Position numbers and translations under genes: made by a program | Notes under the pieces: generated by a model | The model's input: the letters and a program-made list of their open reading frames with translations, nothing else | Databases searched by the model: none | What the model was told of the DNA's origin: nothing | Shown here: piece after piece, positions 37,120 through 49,275 of the stretch | Position numbering within the stretch: position 1 is the first letter of the stretch | Layout of the letters: every line of letters begins with the position of its first letter | Source: Dallia pectoralis | Lineage: Eukaryota > Chordata > Actinopteri > Esociformes > Umbridae | Length of the DNA: 64,000 bases | Direction of reading: 5' to 3' | NCBI GenBank assembly: GCA_029465975.1 | Contig: CM055753.1 | Coordinates: forward strand, 2,184,643 to 2,248,642

Positions 37120-39090
37120 CGCCTTACTTTAACGTTCCATTTTCACTGACCCGCTCATGGGAGGAGAATCGACATTCGTTTCAAATACTTTCGACGTAGA
37201 ATATTTCTCTCTGCCCAAATATGCAACCGAATATAAACTGTATCCGTTGTGGTTCAGTATCTTCATACACTCAAACACGTCCGACTCCTTCACCACCCAT
37301 CGCCGTGCACCCCATTTGTTTGGCTTGAACTCTGCTATCGCATGACGCAACAGGTTAGAGCTAGCAAGCACCTTTCCAACCGACGTCTACTGTTATTTTA
37401 AATTTGTTTTTTGAAGGTTAGATAAGATGGACTGCTCCACAAAGAGTCCCCTGTGTTTGACTTTGAATTACATTTTAACATATCATCATTCTCAAACAGG
37501 ACACCTGCTTTAACCGTTAAATCTCTGTCATCGCTTGTATTGGTTGGCTATGCTTCAAGTAACAACTGTATTTATTAGTTACACGGCTGCCACTGTCCCA
37601 AGTAATTATTGGTTAAAAGCTTGACGAGGTCCCCTGTATCAGCTTCTCATTAGCCACAGGGCAGACGTTATCTAATTATCTAGGTTGTATTAAATATGGA
37701 GATATAACATGGAATTACTCAACTAAGAGTATAAAAAGCAATGAGATATGAAAGCAGCAAGCATCATTGACTTAGTGTCACTATTATAAAGTGTTATAGC
37801 AACACTTTTGCACTTGGAGACAGCATCTGTCCATAAGTGTAGTTTGTATTCCTGTCCAATGGTTACCCCATGTGTCAAAACTGATCAAATGTTCATAAAT
37901 TATTAAGTGAAGACAGGTAGATATTGGTAATTTAACGGAGTAGCGCTTGAAACATTATTGAGGAAATCCAAAATGTCAGAAAGACCGATATGGTGAACTT
38001 AATGGCAATTTGTTTTCTTATACGCTAACTAACCATGTGACCTTGAAAGGCCGAGGTCACATGCGGTGGGTGTGGCAAGTGTGCAAATGTGGTCCCTCCT
38101 GCATCACTGTCTCACTGGAATGTCTAAAAAAGCATTTTTACAGCAGGAAAACAATAACGACCAACGTGAATATATAAAATCGGGTTTCACAGGTCAACTG
38201 CTAGAACTCCTGCTAACAGAATGACAAAGTAGCAGTAGTATAACCGGAGATGCTTTGGCCGATTTCACACGAATAAACATTTGGAGCATCGATGCGGTTG
38301 GCCGAAACAATCCTTTACTTTGACACTATCGCAGCACAGCATCTTGGGAAATGTTCAGCAACGTTAAAATTCACTTGACAGTTGGTGTCCAACTCACTCT
38401 GTGAAGGACTCTTGTGTTAAGGTCCGATAAGGGCAGAACTATGTACTTTTTCCTACACCACCTGCTGAGTAGCCTGGGGCCAGGTGGAAAGGCCAGAATG
38501 AGCCAATGAGCAGGTCAAGTAATCCAACGAGAAATATGTGAATACCCGCCCCCAAAAGATGTATGAGCAGAGGGAAGTCTATCCCCCTCTAGTTGGCTTG
38601 GCACCTCCAAAGGATCAACAGGCCCTGACTAGAAGGTGGATTTTTCACATAGTTAACGCACTGAAGCATGGAAATTCCTCTGCTCTCCTTCCCCGCCTAG
38701 GTTTCAGGCTATAGCATCGCCATCACTTAGAAAACTGAGATAAGCAATGCTTGTGTTTAGCATTTTATTTTAGCAGGCATCTTATTTGAAGGGTCGTGGT
38801 CATAAATTACCCTTTATCGTCTGGATATGACTTATTTAAGCCTGCAAAGATGAGTAGAATATTACAAAATACAGTCATATTTTTCCAAATATCAAATGTC
38901 AATTATATTGAACAAACAGCGGAAAAAAATACAAAACAAAGTTGGTTAATCATTTGCAACCAGTTGTATTGTATTGCAGGACAGACAGGACAATCTCTGG
39001 ATATAAATATTAAAATTGAAACGGACAGATATAAATTAAGGGGAGCCACTAATTTCCTATCTTTTCAAACACCCAAAGCTACACATGCAT
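37120..39090. other. stretch with nothing recognised
   Basis: Only short ORFs. No repeat array or transposon end was identified. Confidence 0.4.
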
Positions 39091-39094
39091 CCTA

Positions 39095-39260
39095 ATGCCT
39101 CCTAATCTTAGTGCTGCCTTCAATACCGTCGATCTCTACTCTGTTTTGGAAAGATTGAAAACTGTCTACTGTTCTTTAGATTCTATTCATTAGAAAGATG
39201 TCTGCTTGTGTGCGCGGACGTCCTCCGTTAAATCAAAAGGATGGTTGGGGCTTCCTCAAG
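39095..39260 (+). mobile_element. small LINE reverse-transcriptase fragment
   Basis: The peptide LSAAFNTVDLYSVLERLKTV matches the LINE motif in which fish L2-type elements have LSAAFDTVDH. About 100 bases later 'ggttggggcttcctcaaggc' aligns with the GVPQGS region. It is short, broken and inactive. Confidence 0.6.
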
Positions 39261-39914
39261 GCTTGTTTTTGATGCTTTTTTGTCAGTTTTTTAGTTCGCT
39301 GTCTTATAGGTAAATAAAGCACTATGTTTTTTTGGCCCTTTGGTTGTTTCTTGATTCTGTAGTTTCCAATACAACTTATTTTAAATGAACGTGTTTTCCT
39401 TCTTTTCAAAACAGACCATTTTGGCCAGGTGGACAGATCACTCAGATTTTTTTTGTCAAATTACAAGGGCCAATTCCCTTCATCGGCCCAGTTGACTTGG
39501 TTTGTACACCAACATGCTACACTGACCTTAATACAGTCTGAAACATTAAAAGCATTCATTTCAGTTCGCCCCGTGCGTCAGGTGCGCAGGGTTTATCTCT
39601 GGCACGAGAGGAATTGTCGAAAATCTGCATTTGGTCCAGCTGAGGCGTAAGGAATGCGCGTTCTGGTTGTGGCGCAGTGTGGCCTGGGCCTTGGTCCTCG
39701 TCTAACCATGTCGTATACCCTGGCGACGGCTTGTATTGTGTTTAGCGATGTCGAATGAGCAGGAGGCTTTGTAGTGCACCTCGTTCCAGTGGCCCCGTCA
39801 TTGTAACCCTGACCGCAATAAAATAGCCTGTTTGTGACTTAACGAGGATAAAGGAGAAGCCTGGGAACGAGCTGTACAGCCATGCAACACAATATCCACG
39901 ATATACTCCCCAGT

Positions 39915-39975
39915 GCCCAGCCGCAGGGCGTCCCAAATGGAACACTATGCGCGAAATAGTACACTACGCTTCGCC
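39915..39975. mobile_element. fragment of a short fish repeat (tcccaaatgg...tagtacactac)
   Basis: gcgtcccaaatggaacacta and aatagtacactac match the head of a palindromic element that I associate with salmonids and pikes. Related heads occur near 50272 and 57950. Confidence 0.4.
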
Positions 39976-39999
39976 AAAGTCATATCGGCCGATTTCCAA

Positions 40000-40740
40000 A
40001 AGTAGAGCATATGGATGTTTTGAGACCACAGGCAGACGTGTTTTGTCATTATTGTCCTCGGCGGTATAATGTAGCAGGGGCCTGCCCTCCTGAGGGTGTG
40101 AGTCCAAACAAGCCCTTTCTGGTGCGTGTGAAAGATCACAATGAAGCGAGTTTTCGAATGGTGGTTTTACTCTGCACCGCCGTCTGACTGACTGGGTGGA
40201 CCAGCGGACAACATGGCGTGGGTGTGCCAACTGCTCAGCTGACACGATGTCTGGAGGGAAGAAGAGAGACGGCAAACCAGCTGCATTGTGTTTCATTTTA
40301 CCTGCCATTCAATTGCTGCCCGTTGTCTTTATACTGTATATGCTGTATCCATGGAAACGCCTTATAGGGCAAAAGTTGTAAAGTTCAAAAGGCTTTCCTG
40401 TTAGGCTTTCTGGTTGTGATCACCTATTGAGCAGGTGGCTAAACAATTGTTTTGGCATTGTTGTGGTCCTCGAAGAAAGGTGATAGCCGGGTTTGGTAAA
40501 ATCTTCACTAGCACCGTTTTTTTATTCTACTGAATAAGCAGTTTGTTTATGACATGTACCATTTCCATAGGGAAGCAGTGGCAGGTACATAAAACCAAAG
40601 GATTGTCATTTCTTGTCATAGTCCATGAATCAATCTGTCATTTTGTGATTTGGGAGAACTATCCTTTTGTTCCACGTTTGCGTTTCAAGTATCTGAAAAG
40701 TTTACTGATCACTGGAGTCTGGTTCCGAACCATCTAGCCA
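40000..40740. other. stretch with nothing recognised
   Basis: No gene, tandem repeat or transposon end seen. Confidence 0.35.
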
Positions 40741-40744
40741 CGAG

Positions 40745-41075
40745 TGGTGAGTTTTTGTTCAACACAGGGGGTTTAGTGGGGTGCACCTCCTGTTTTCTGG
40801 TCAGTTGTTTTGCTAATGCCCACGCCAGGGTTGAATTGCTAATTTGTTGGGGTATTTTAATCACTTGGAAAGTCACGACTTTGCTGGTTGTTATTTCAAG
40901 TCACAGTGTAGGCGTGAGTGTGGTTCCTGTAGCTGTATTTGATCTTTGTCGAAAGTCCCTTTGTATGCGTAACTTTATTTTCATTACAGTGGTTTAGGTT
41001 TTTCCGTTCGAACGTGATTATTGAGCACTGCATTTTTGACGACTTTCCGGCACTTCACCCACACGGTTCGTGACA
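40745..41075 (+). mobile_element. possible LTR remnant ending cacggttcgtgacac
   Basis: The end (cacacggttcgtgacac) resembles the TGTCACG...CGTGACA termini of the LTR element at 46.86-49.28 kb. The preceding cctttgtatgcgtaacttta plus ttttcattacagtggttta is similar to 45848-45888. The partner LTR is not seen. Confidence 0.35.
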
Positions 41076-41079
41076 CATG

Positions 41080-42190
41080 CCAGAGTTAGGCGACCAATAG
41101 AAAGATCCAGTACGTTTGTGCCTGTGAACGTCCCACCAACAACTGTTACGCTACTCCAAGTGTACACATAACATTATGTCAGGTCCAAGTTCAGAGCAAG
41201 GTTAGTGTAATTTTAACCATATGTGAACAGTTTACACTAGCTCTCTTTAATCCGATATACTTGTTTAGATTAGCCGTTCAACTATCGGAGCGATCCAGAA
41301 TCCACAATAGGCAAGATTGACAGGGCCATTATCCAACCCCGTCCAAGGTCAAATGAATCTTATGAGAATGGAATCCAGATGGAAGGAATGACATAGTAGC
41401 AGATGCGGAAATAGATATAGACAGTCTACATTAAAACTGGCCATGGACATTTCCAATTACGTATGAATGTGCACACATTACTCTTTGGTGCGACTTGATT
41501 CCTTGCAGAGATATATTGTCACGAAAACGCAGAGATCAGGGTTAGATCCACGAGCAGAACATAATGTCTGATAAACATCCCGAAAACTGAAACGGAATCA
41601 CAAGGCAGGCAGCAGAACGCGGAACACAGTAAAGTCAGAATCCACGGTGCAAAGATTCAAGAGGGCTACGCAAAAACAATGTCAAACTGTCAACTAAGTA
41701 CAATAGCAAAAGGTTGAAACAAACTGGCCAAGATAAAATGGTAGCGAATACAGCATTAGTGATGCTGCCAACAAACAATACCTCAACAAGAAACTGAGAG
41801 CAGGACAGAACTAAATAGAGAACCTAATCACATACAGGTGTGGGGAAAAACAGGTGTGACCAATAATGACGTAAACAGACCTGACTAAAAGAAAACCGAA
41901 CATAGATATACAGTACTAGAACTGTAACTGGAAAACACACACAAAAAACAAGACACTTCACATGTGTGCTTTTCACTCCATTGTAAATGTAGGTCAGTAA
42001 AGACAATACTCAAAATGATTAGGTTTTCTGTAAAGGAAAAACAATGATTTTTGGTGTGCAGTTTTTTGTTAGGCAATTTGTTTCCAAAATGATACATCAT
42101 CATCTCCAAGTCCCACGACAGATTTGAGAACTCCCCTTTCTTCCCCCGTCACAACAGTATATTTAGATTCTAAATCTCTATAGAAAAGTG
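41080..42190. other. stretch with nothing firmly recognised
   Basis: Part of 41510-41880 has the texture of an old interspersed repeat but no diagnostic ends. No gene. Confidence 0.35.
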
Positions 42191-42199
42191 TGTCAGGGT

Positions 42200-42296
42200 T
42201 AGATGTATATGTATGTGTGTATGTGTGTATGTATATGTATACGTGTATGTGTTTATGTATGTGTGTATATGTATATGTGTATATTTATATATAAAA
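42200..42296. repeat. TATG/TGTA-rich simple repeat
   Basis: Alternating tatgtgtatgtatatgtata-type sequence. Confidence 0.85.
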
Positions 42297-42648
42297 TATC
42301 TTTGTGTCTATTGTAGTTATTTGTGCTGCATGCCCTGAACATCGCAATATTCCCTGAATAGTTTTTAATAAAATAATATCAAAGCTACAGTTTGGTTGAG
42401 ATCTTTATTTTAAGAATTTAATTTATATGTAAATCCCTTGTGCGTAACCACTGTATTATTGATTCAAACAGTGGACAGTTACACACTTTATAGTGTTTAT
42501 CAGGTCCAGGTTTTATCTCCCTGGACCTCAGGGCCATCCTGGTTCTCTGGTATTCCTCCTCTGGACATGAGCACAGCGTAAAGATTAGGAATCTTTGGTA
42601 TGGGGCAAAAAGGGACTTGTGCAGACTTTCATTTGGCCGCTTCTCACA

Positions 42649-42651
<3 letters not shown>

Positions 42652-42681
<30 letters not shown>
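42652..42681. repeat. (CT)n microsatellite
   Basis: About 15 CT units. Confidence 0.9.
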
Positions 42682-42684
<3 letters not shown>

Positions 42685-42887
42685 ATTACTGATATTAGAT
42701 TCCACTGGCTTATAAATGGGCTGTCACACACGGCGTTCACAAACAACTTTATTCATGCCACCGGCACAACTGAGGAGGGGACGTTTATAACACAGCCTGG
42801 TTATGTTTGAATTGTCCACACTAGTTTCAGGGCTATGGCTGGAGGCCAAGGAGCTGAGAGGGGTATTTCCTGAGGAGAAGTGTCAGT

Positions 42888-42961
<74 letters not shown>

Positions 42962-42962
42962 G
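42888..42962. repeat. (CT)n microsatellite with CCCT interruptions
   Basis: About 75 bases of CT-rich sequence interrupted by ccctct. Confidence 0.9.
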
Positions 42963-43684
42963 TTTTCACTCTTTCCCTCTGTTAAAAATACAGTTTCATG
43001 GCAGCTTTCCAAAAAAGCCATAAATCGAAATATCTGCCTTCTTACTTTAATCTCAACCAATTTCTCTCCTCCCGTCTCCATTTGTCTATTTAGTATTTCT
43101 TCCGCTCTCTCGTGCATTTCTCTCTTCGTCCCTCGCCCCGTCGCCCTGTTCTCCTTCTCTTCCTCCATCACGGTTTATTTACTCTGCTCTGTGTGCCGAA
43201 TGTGAGTCTTCCTGAAGCTTCACAGCAGCGTTTTGTGGAACCACAAGGACCCTGTGACCCCGCCTGGCCAATGAGCTGCTGCTATAAAAAGCCATCCAGC
43301 TCTCATCCAAACCCAGGAAAATCACCAGCTTCGCCTAAGTTCAATCGTTGTGTATTTCTACCGAAGGCTCACTCGGCTTTAGTGGGAATGGAGCAAATCT
43401 AGCCATGAGAGGAATGTGGCGCCCATACGATACTGTCTGTATAATGTGTGTTGCTCTAAGAGAATATTCAATGAGAGTACTTTGTCGATCTGGAAGTAAG
43501 CTTGGGGTAGCTTGGGTCGGGACAAACAACTAGTTACTATTTTAGTTATAGTATGGAAATGGATTTTATGGCCACCCAGGAGATGTAAAAGAAGGGAGAT
43601 GCTACCAGAAGTAAGGCCGTCACTGACATAGAGTTTGCAAACATCACATAAAGCACATTGCAAACCTGAGGAAAGCATTTATTT

Positions 43685-44415
43685 TGTCTGATGACACCAA
43701 AAAAACAAACTTTAGACCTGAATGCCAAACACTATGTTGGGTAAAACCAAGGTAACGCTCATCACATGGTAAAACCATCACATGGTAATACCAGCTCTGG
43801 TGTTTCCATCATACTATTGGGATTAATCTCAAATGCAAGAACTGGAAGACTGGTAAAGATCAAGCAAAGGACGAATACAGCGAGGTCCCTGAAGAGAACC
43901 TGACCAGTGCCCACGAGACCTCAGATTGGTGCGTATATTCATTAATCGACAACCTGAAGTGAACCAGCATCACAGCTCTGGAAGGGCTATAGGAAATGTA
44001 TGTGAATGTCCTTGAGCGACCGAGCAAAAGCCTGGACTCGGACCCGATTTAACCTCCGCGGGTAGACCTCGAGATCACATTTCACCTACACTCCCATCCA
44101 ATCTGACAGAGCTTGAGAGGATCTGAAAAAAAAATACCCAGATCCCGGTGTGCCAAACTGCTTGAAGAATTCGCTAGAAGCTGTCATCACTGGCAAAGAT
44201 GCATCTGCAAAGTATTGAATAAAGGATTAAATTTCTTATGTACACGATAAATTATGTTTATTTATTTATAATTAATTGGCACATATTGTATTTCAAATGC
44301 TTTGTTTGGAGAATAATGTGTAGATTATTAGCATTAAAATGATAAATTAAGTCTATAAAACAACAACATGTGGAGAAAGTGAGAGGGTCTGAATACGTTT
44401 GAAGGCACTGCATAT
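43685..44415 (+). mobile_element. degenerate Tc1/mariner transposon, 3' half
   Basis: The series tctgatgacaccaa, gacctgaatgccaaa, gaatgtccttgagcgaccga, tctgacagagcttgagagga plus tctga and aaagtattgaataaaggatt follows the catalytic half and 3' end of salmonid-type Tc1 elements in order. The inverted-repeat end gtctgaatacgtttgaaggc plus actgcat closes it near 44412. Many indels; no open transposase. Confidence 0.8.
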
Positions 44416-44419
44416 TTGC

Positions 44420-45640
44420 AGAAGACACTGTGCATTGTCGCCAAACTGAATAGGTTAATGGAGATTGTTGGTTCTGTAGCTCTGTTGAGACCACGTGTTC
44501 TCAGGACTTTTCATAGAAAGGGCAGGTTGGAAATTGTTCTGTAATTGCTTAGAGTGTTGGCGTCCTGTCTATGATATTTGAAATGTTGATTTAATTCAAG
44601 AACTTCTTAGGGAATTTGGCCGAGTGTCTGAATTCAGAGAGTCGTGACTTTGTGTCACATCGTCCTTTGGTGAAGCTCAATCTAAACAAACCACCCAACC
44701 GGAACTAGCACTGTGCACCCCACCAAAGGGTAGAAATCCTAAACTAAAGGTTCCCACTTGTGACATTTTGGTTAAAATAAGGAGATGGATTTTATACTGT
44801 GCTAACAGTGTCCAATGGATAGGTAGATTACTTTATATTTTTAGAATAATAAAACTATTAGGGTAGCACATTGAATTGCTTCTATGACATGAATTTTGCT
44901 ATATACATAAATGTGCTTGCTTACTTGCTAGTGATGAGAGAAAAGTGATCTTGTAGCTGGGACTGGGAGGTCTATATAGAGATGAGAATATAGATCAGTA
45001 TGGATCACTGTTTAACCGTGGGACAGAGCGCTTAAAGGCCTCCGGATATCTTAAGCGGGAGTTGTGTCTAGGACTGTGCATGGTCTCTGATTACATTATT
45101 CAACTACCATTTCCAGAGTGGTTAACGATGTAGGAAATATTTGATTAGATAATCCTTGCAAATCAGTAACGTGCTTTGTTAAGAAAAGTCTTTAGAATAA
45201 TGTTAGAATAATGCCATTAGGAGAAACTTTTTATTTAGTGATTTAGTCTGTCCTAGAATGTACAATCAAAACAATAATGTGACTTGCAAACCCCCCAAAA
45301 AAAAATACTATTCCCAGCTATTATCACGCCTAGATATTTTCAGATATTATGTAAAGACAGACATGAATTAATGATGAGGAAAATGAAATGAAAATACTGT
45401 CTATTCATGTCTGCAGGACAGGCTCATGCAGGCCAATCAAATGAAACTATATTTAGGATATTATTTGTACACGATGTTTACGTAAAACTCAAGATAATTC
45501 GTGTGTATAGATTGACTGTATTATGGCATCAATGGCTGCCTGCTATAAGCTACTATATTTTTAATGATCATGTAGAAAGTTCCTTCAAAAATTATGGCTT
45601 ATGCATTGGGACTTATTGAGCTTGCACGTTGCTGAAGGCT
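44420..45640. other. stretch with nothing recognised
   Basis: AT-rich. Only short ORFs without recognisable peptides. Confidence 0.4.
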
Positions 45641-45649
45641 AGCACGGTT

Positions 45650-46240
45650 TCCGTCAGGCAATGGCCCGTGGTAAAGGTGGAGGCAAACGTGGTAAAGGAG
45701 GAGAGTCCCAGCTACTCTTTAAGGATTCACATGATGTAATGGCACTAGTCACTGGTTATTGTTTTCACGTAACGTTGGTATTGAGGTGTGTGTGTGTCAG
45801 GTATTTGAATACAGGCCACTGTGTTTTGATGTCTTTTATAAGTCGCCTTGTATGCACAGATTTATTTTCATCCACAGTGTTTTGTTTTAACATTCGTTGT
45901 TTAAAGTGTCTGTCCTCATTTGAATACGGAATAAACGCCACAAACGCTTCCCTTAGCTCCGCCTCTGGTTCTTCACTGCAGTACGCCACGCCAGATCGTG
46001 ACAGGATATCCAGTCTAAAGAGTGACCCAGCAGAGCACGACAGTGGGTGGATCCCTCTGGGAGATTTGCTACGGCTCCCTGAGGGATGAAAATCACCGTC
46101 GCGCCGCAGAGCAGTGGGGTGGGAGCGGCGTTACACCTGGCAGGGCTGATGACGAGGTCATCTACGAGAGAGTGGAGGAGGACTACAAGAACTTTTCTGA
46201 GCTGCCCAGCCAACATAATTTGGCCCAAGGGCACATTATT
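45650..46240 (+). mobile_element. LTR-element remnant: LTR end plus gag-like leader
   Basis: An LTR-like block ends cagatcgtgacag at about 46003, like the LTR ends of the intact element downstream. It is followed by a broken leader frame (SDPAEHDSG, then LRDENHRRAAEQW). The stretch at 46085-46119 (ggatgaaaatcaccgtcgcg plus ccgcagagcagtggg) matches the leader of the 46.86-49.28 kb element (- strand, about 48752-48786) with five mismatches in 35 bases. The relation between the two is therefore secure, in opposite orientation. Confidence 0.6.
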
Positions 46241-46855
46241 GAGTTACGTACCGGTGAATAATATTCGATGTGTAGAATTCACCATCTCTGGCCTTGTCTT
46301 TCACATTCCTCATAACTATTCTCTATGAGAATCAACTCAAGGTTCTCTCCAATGTTCAAATCATTGTGTGTGTGCCTGTGTGTATTCCGGTGTAATGGTG
46401 TGTGTGTGTGTGTGTGCTTGCTGACTGAGTTGACAATCATAAATGTAGCCATAAGCGTCGCCTGCCGAATATCGGAATAATTTGATCTTTCGAGTTTGTG
46501 AATCAATTAAGGGGCTGGTTCAATAATTAATCGTGTGGTTGCAGAAGCCAATTGAAATGCTTTATTAACTGGGTGGTTTGAATCATTAATGACAACTTGC
46601 CGACAGCCGTGGTAGGTGGAACAGTATAACTGTAACACAGGTATGACATGACATCACCTTGTACTGTTCTAATTGCTTTAGAAAGCCGTTTATTAAAGAG
46701 ACAAGGCACTGGAGGCTTTGTGATGCATTGCCAATATACCATGGCTGAGTGCAGGCACTCAGACACATTTTGCCGTCTATAATCACAGCTCTCCACCCTG
46801 GTAGATTGGCCATATTCCACAACCCAGTATGCCATATGTACATACAAGTCAACCA

Positions 46856-47265
46856 TGTCACGGTTGTAGGGTGTAGTGCAGGATGAAGCCAGGTGCAGAG
46901 CCAAATAATCCGTTTAGCGGGTTTTATTATAATGCAACAACGTAAAACAAACCGTAAACGGCGACAATAATACTAACTGGGTAGAACGGAAACAAAAGTG
47001 CGCGTATCGCGTCTTATAATGTTACAGTCCACAACCACAGTAATATATCCGATCCCACTCACCTCTCAATCAAATGTGACATGAAACAAACAATGCTAAG
47101 CAAGGAGTGACTTGCTAACGACCCCTTTTATCCCCACATAAAGTGACAGATTACTAACAGCTGTGACCACGTGAAAGAGGAAGTAATCACAGCTAGTGAG
47201 AACAAAAACACGGAAGTGGATCACCGAAATGGAAGTGTAGCAACGCCACCACACCAATCGTGACA
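46856..47265 (-). repeat. 3' LTR of the young element
   Basis: 410 bases, TG...CA ends. In element orientation the AATAAA is the complement of 46923-46928. Identical to the 5' LTR except at 46984. Confidence 0.93.
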
Positions 47266-47371
47266 GTATCCCCCACTAAAAGGCTAGCTCCCCAGATAGC
47301 CGAACGAACCAACAAAAACCACAAGGGAGCAACAAGACAGGACCCACAGTTAAACCCAATGGGTTAGTCCA

Positions 47372-48406
47372 TCAGGACGGGTCCAGTCCTGAATAGGCCA
47401 CGGTAGCCGACCGCCATCTCGAGCGGCTGAGAGGCCGCCAGTTTGAGCGGCTCAGGGTGCGTCGTGGCGGCGGCCATCGTGGGCGACGTGGCGGAGGCAA
47501 TCGTTGGCGACGTGGCGGAGGCCATCGTTGGCGACGTGGCGGAGGCCATCGTTGGCGGCGTGGCGGGCGGCCATCGTTGGCGGCGTGGCGGAGGCCATCG
47601 TGGGCGACGTGGCGGAGGCCATCGTGGCGTTGGTGGCGGCGGCCATCGTGGCGTTGTCGTGGCGGCGGCCATCGTGAGCGTCGTCGTGGCGGCGGCCATC
47701 GTGAGCGTCGTCGTGGCGGCGGCCATCGTGAGCGTAGTCGTGGCGCGGCCTTCGTGGGTGGCGTGCGGCAGCCATGGTGGCGCGGCCTTGTGGGTGGCGA
47801 TGCGGCAGCCATGGTGGGCGGCGATGCGGCAGCCATTGTGGGCGGCGATGCGGCAGCCATTGTGGGCGGCGTGCGGCAGCCATTGTGGGCGGCGTGCGGC
47901 AGCCATTGTGGGCGGCGTGCGGCAGCCATTGTGGGCGGCGATGCGGCAGCCATTGTGGGCGGCGATGCGGCAGCCATTGTGGGCGGCGATGCGGCAGCCA
48001 TTGTGGGCGGCGATGCGGCAGCCATTGTGGGCGGCGATGCGGCAGCCATTGTGGGCGGCGATGCGGCAGCCATTGTGGGCGGCGATGTTGCCGCCATCTT
48101 GAGCGCCGGCGTGACGGTAACAGCCATCTTGGGCGCTGGCGTGACGGCAACAGCCATCTTGGGCGCCGGCGGGACGACGGCAGCCCTCTTGGGCGCTGGC
48201 GGGACGACGGCAGCCATCTTGGGCGCTGGCGGGACGACGGCAGCCATTTTGGGCGCTGGCGGGACGGCAGGAGCCATCGTGGGCGCTGGCGGGACGGCGA
48301 CCATCTCAGGCGCAGGCGTGGTGGCGACCATCTCAGGCGCTGGCTCCTGTAAGTCCAGCCATGTCCTCCACCACGTCCTAATAATGGCAGTGGGCTGGTC
48401 ATCCAA
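47372..48406 (-). CDS. GC-rich tandem-repeat ORF of the LTR element
   Basis: This frame overlaps the end of the leader ORF by eight bases in the +1 frame and runs 344 codons. Its first in-frame start is TTG, so it would need frameshifting, internal initiation, or is not translated. It encodes AP-rich repeats: PPAPKMAAVV units, then MAAASPPT octads from a 24-bp DNA repeat (gatgcggcagccattgtggg plus cggc on the + strand). Two other - frames are also open for much of it because the repeat lacks stops. Coding status unproven. Confidence 0.3.
   Translation of the reverse strand: MDDQPTAIIRTWWRTWLDLQEPAPEMVATTPAPEMVAVPPAPTMAPAVPPAPKMAAVVPPAPKMAAVVPPAPKRAAVVPPAPKMAVAVTPAPKMAVTVTPALKMAATSPPTMAAASPPTMAAASPPTMAAASPPTMAAASPPTMAAASPPTMAAASPPTMAAARRPQWLPHAAHNGCRTPPTMAAASPPTMAAASPPTMAAASPPTRPRHHGCRTPPTKAAPRLRSRWPPPRRRSRWPPPRRRSRWPPPRQRHDGRRHQRHDGLRHVAHDGLRHAANDGRPPRRQRWPPPRRQRWPPPRRQRLPPPRRPRWPPPRRTLSRSNWRPLSRSRWRSATVAYSGLDPS
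47450..48340. repeat. 24- to 30-bp GC-rich tandem array inside the LTR element
   Basis: Variants of gccatcgtgggcg-type units: at least three subfamilies in blocks (gtggcggaggccatcgt; gatgcggcagccattgtggg; ctggcgggacgacggcagcc). About 0.9 kb of the 1.6-kb interior. Confidence 0.9.
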
Positions 48407-48863
48407 CCCCTCCGGGGGTTTTTCTGTCCCTGACGTCGGCGGCAGAAAAGGGTCTTCCCACGGCGGGGGTAGTGGCTGTAGCTCCAGGGGTTTTCCTCCC
48501 CCTGTCTGCAGTGGGTGGCCGTTCCTGCAGCACCAGGACCGTGGGTGTTCTCTCCGCGGTCCTCCCGGAACACCTCCTTAGCTCCCCCCCAAAAACCTTC
48601 TTGGGACGCCTTCGGGGTGCCCTCTTGCCTTCCTCCAGGAAGGACCGCGGACCCGATGTAATCAGCCCTGATAGCTGCATAGGTGGCTCATACCCGAAGT
48701 AAGCACGGAGGCGCCTATACTCCTCTTCGGGCGTCTCCGGCTTACGCCAGTCCCACTGCTCCGTGGTGCGACGGTGAGCTTCATCCTTCGGGGCGCTATA
48801 GCTTGCCCCCCCGAGGAATCCACTCACCATCAGGCTCCGCTGGCTATCTTGTGGGCTTAGCAT
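48399..48863 (-). CDS. short gag-like leader protein of the LTR element
   Basis: From ATG at 48863, just inside the 5' LTR, the frame encodes about 154 residues to TGA at 48399. It begins MLSPQDSQRSLMVSGFLGGA, then has KDEAHRRTTEQWDWRKPETP, a segment with an acidic and aromatic pattern (EEEYRRLRAYFGYE), and then a basic, Pro-rich tail (RAPRRRPKKVF). There is no zinc knuckle or protease. The KDExHRRxxEQW stretch is conserved in the remnant at 46.1 kb, which suggests past selection. Function unknown; a role in RNA packaging is only inference. Confidence 0.5.
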   Translation of the reverse strand: MLSPQDSQRSLMVSGFLGGASYSAPKDEAHRRTTEQWDWRKPETPEEEYRRLRAYFGYEPPMQLSGLITSGPRSFLEEGKRAPRRRPKKVFGGELRRCSGRTAERTPTVLVLQERPPTADRGRKTPGATATTPAVGRPFSAADVRDRKTPGGVG

Positions 48864-48865
48864 TC

Positions 48866-49275
48866 TGTCACGGTTGTAGGGTGTAGTGCAGGATGAAGCC
48901 AGGTGCAGAGCCAAATAATCCGTTTAGCGGGTTTTATTATAATGCAACAACGTAAAACAAACCGTAAACGGCGACAATAATACTAACTGGGTATAACGGA
49001 AACAAAAGTGCGCGTATCGCGTCTTATAATGTTACAGTCCACAACCACAGTAATATATCCGATCCCACTCACCTCTCAATCAAATGTGACATGAAACAAA
49101 CAATGCTAAGCAAGGAGTGACTTGCTAACGACCCCTTTTATCCCCACATAAAGTGACAGATTACTAACAGCTGTGACCACGTGAAAGAGGAAGTAATCAC
49201 AGCTAGTGAGAACAAAAACACGGAAGTGGATCACCGAAATGGAAGTGTAGCAACGCCACCACACCAATCGTGACA
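48866..49275 (-). repeat. 5' LTR of the young element
   Basis: 410 bases. In element orientation its end is followed within three bases by an ATG (48863). I see no obvious tRNA primer-binding site at the usual place, so priming may be unusual or the element is mobilised by a partner. Confidence 0.93.
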
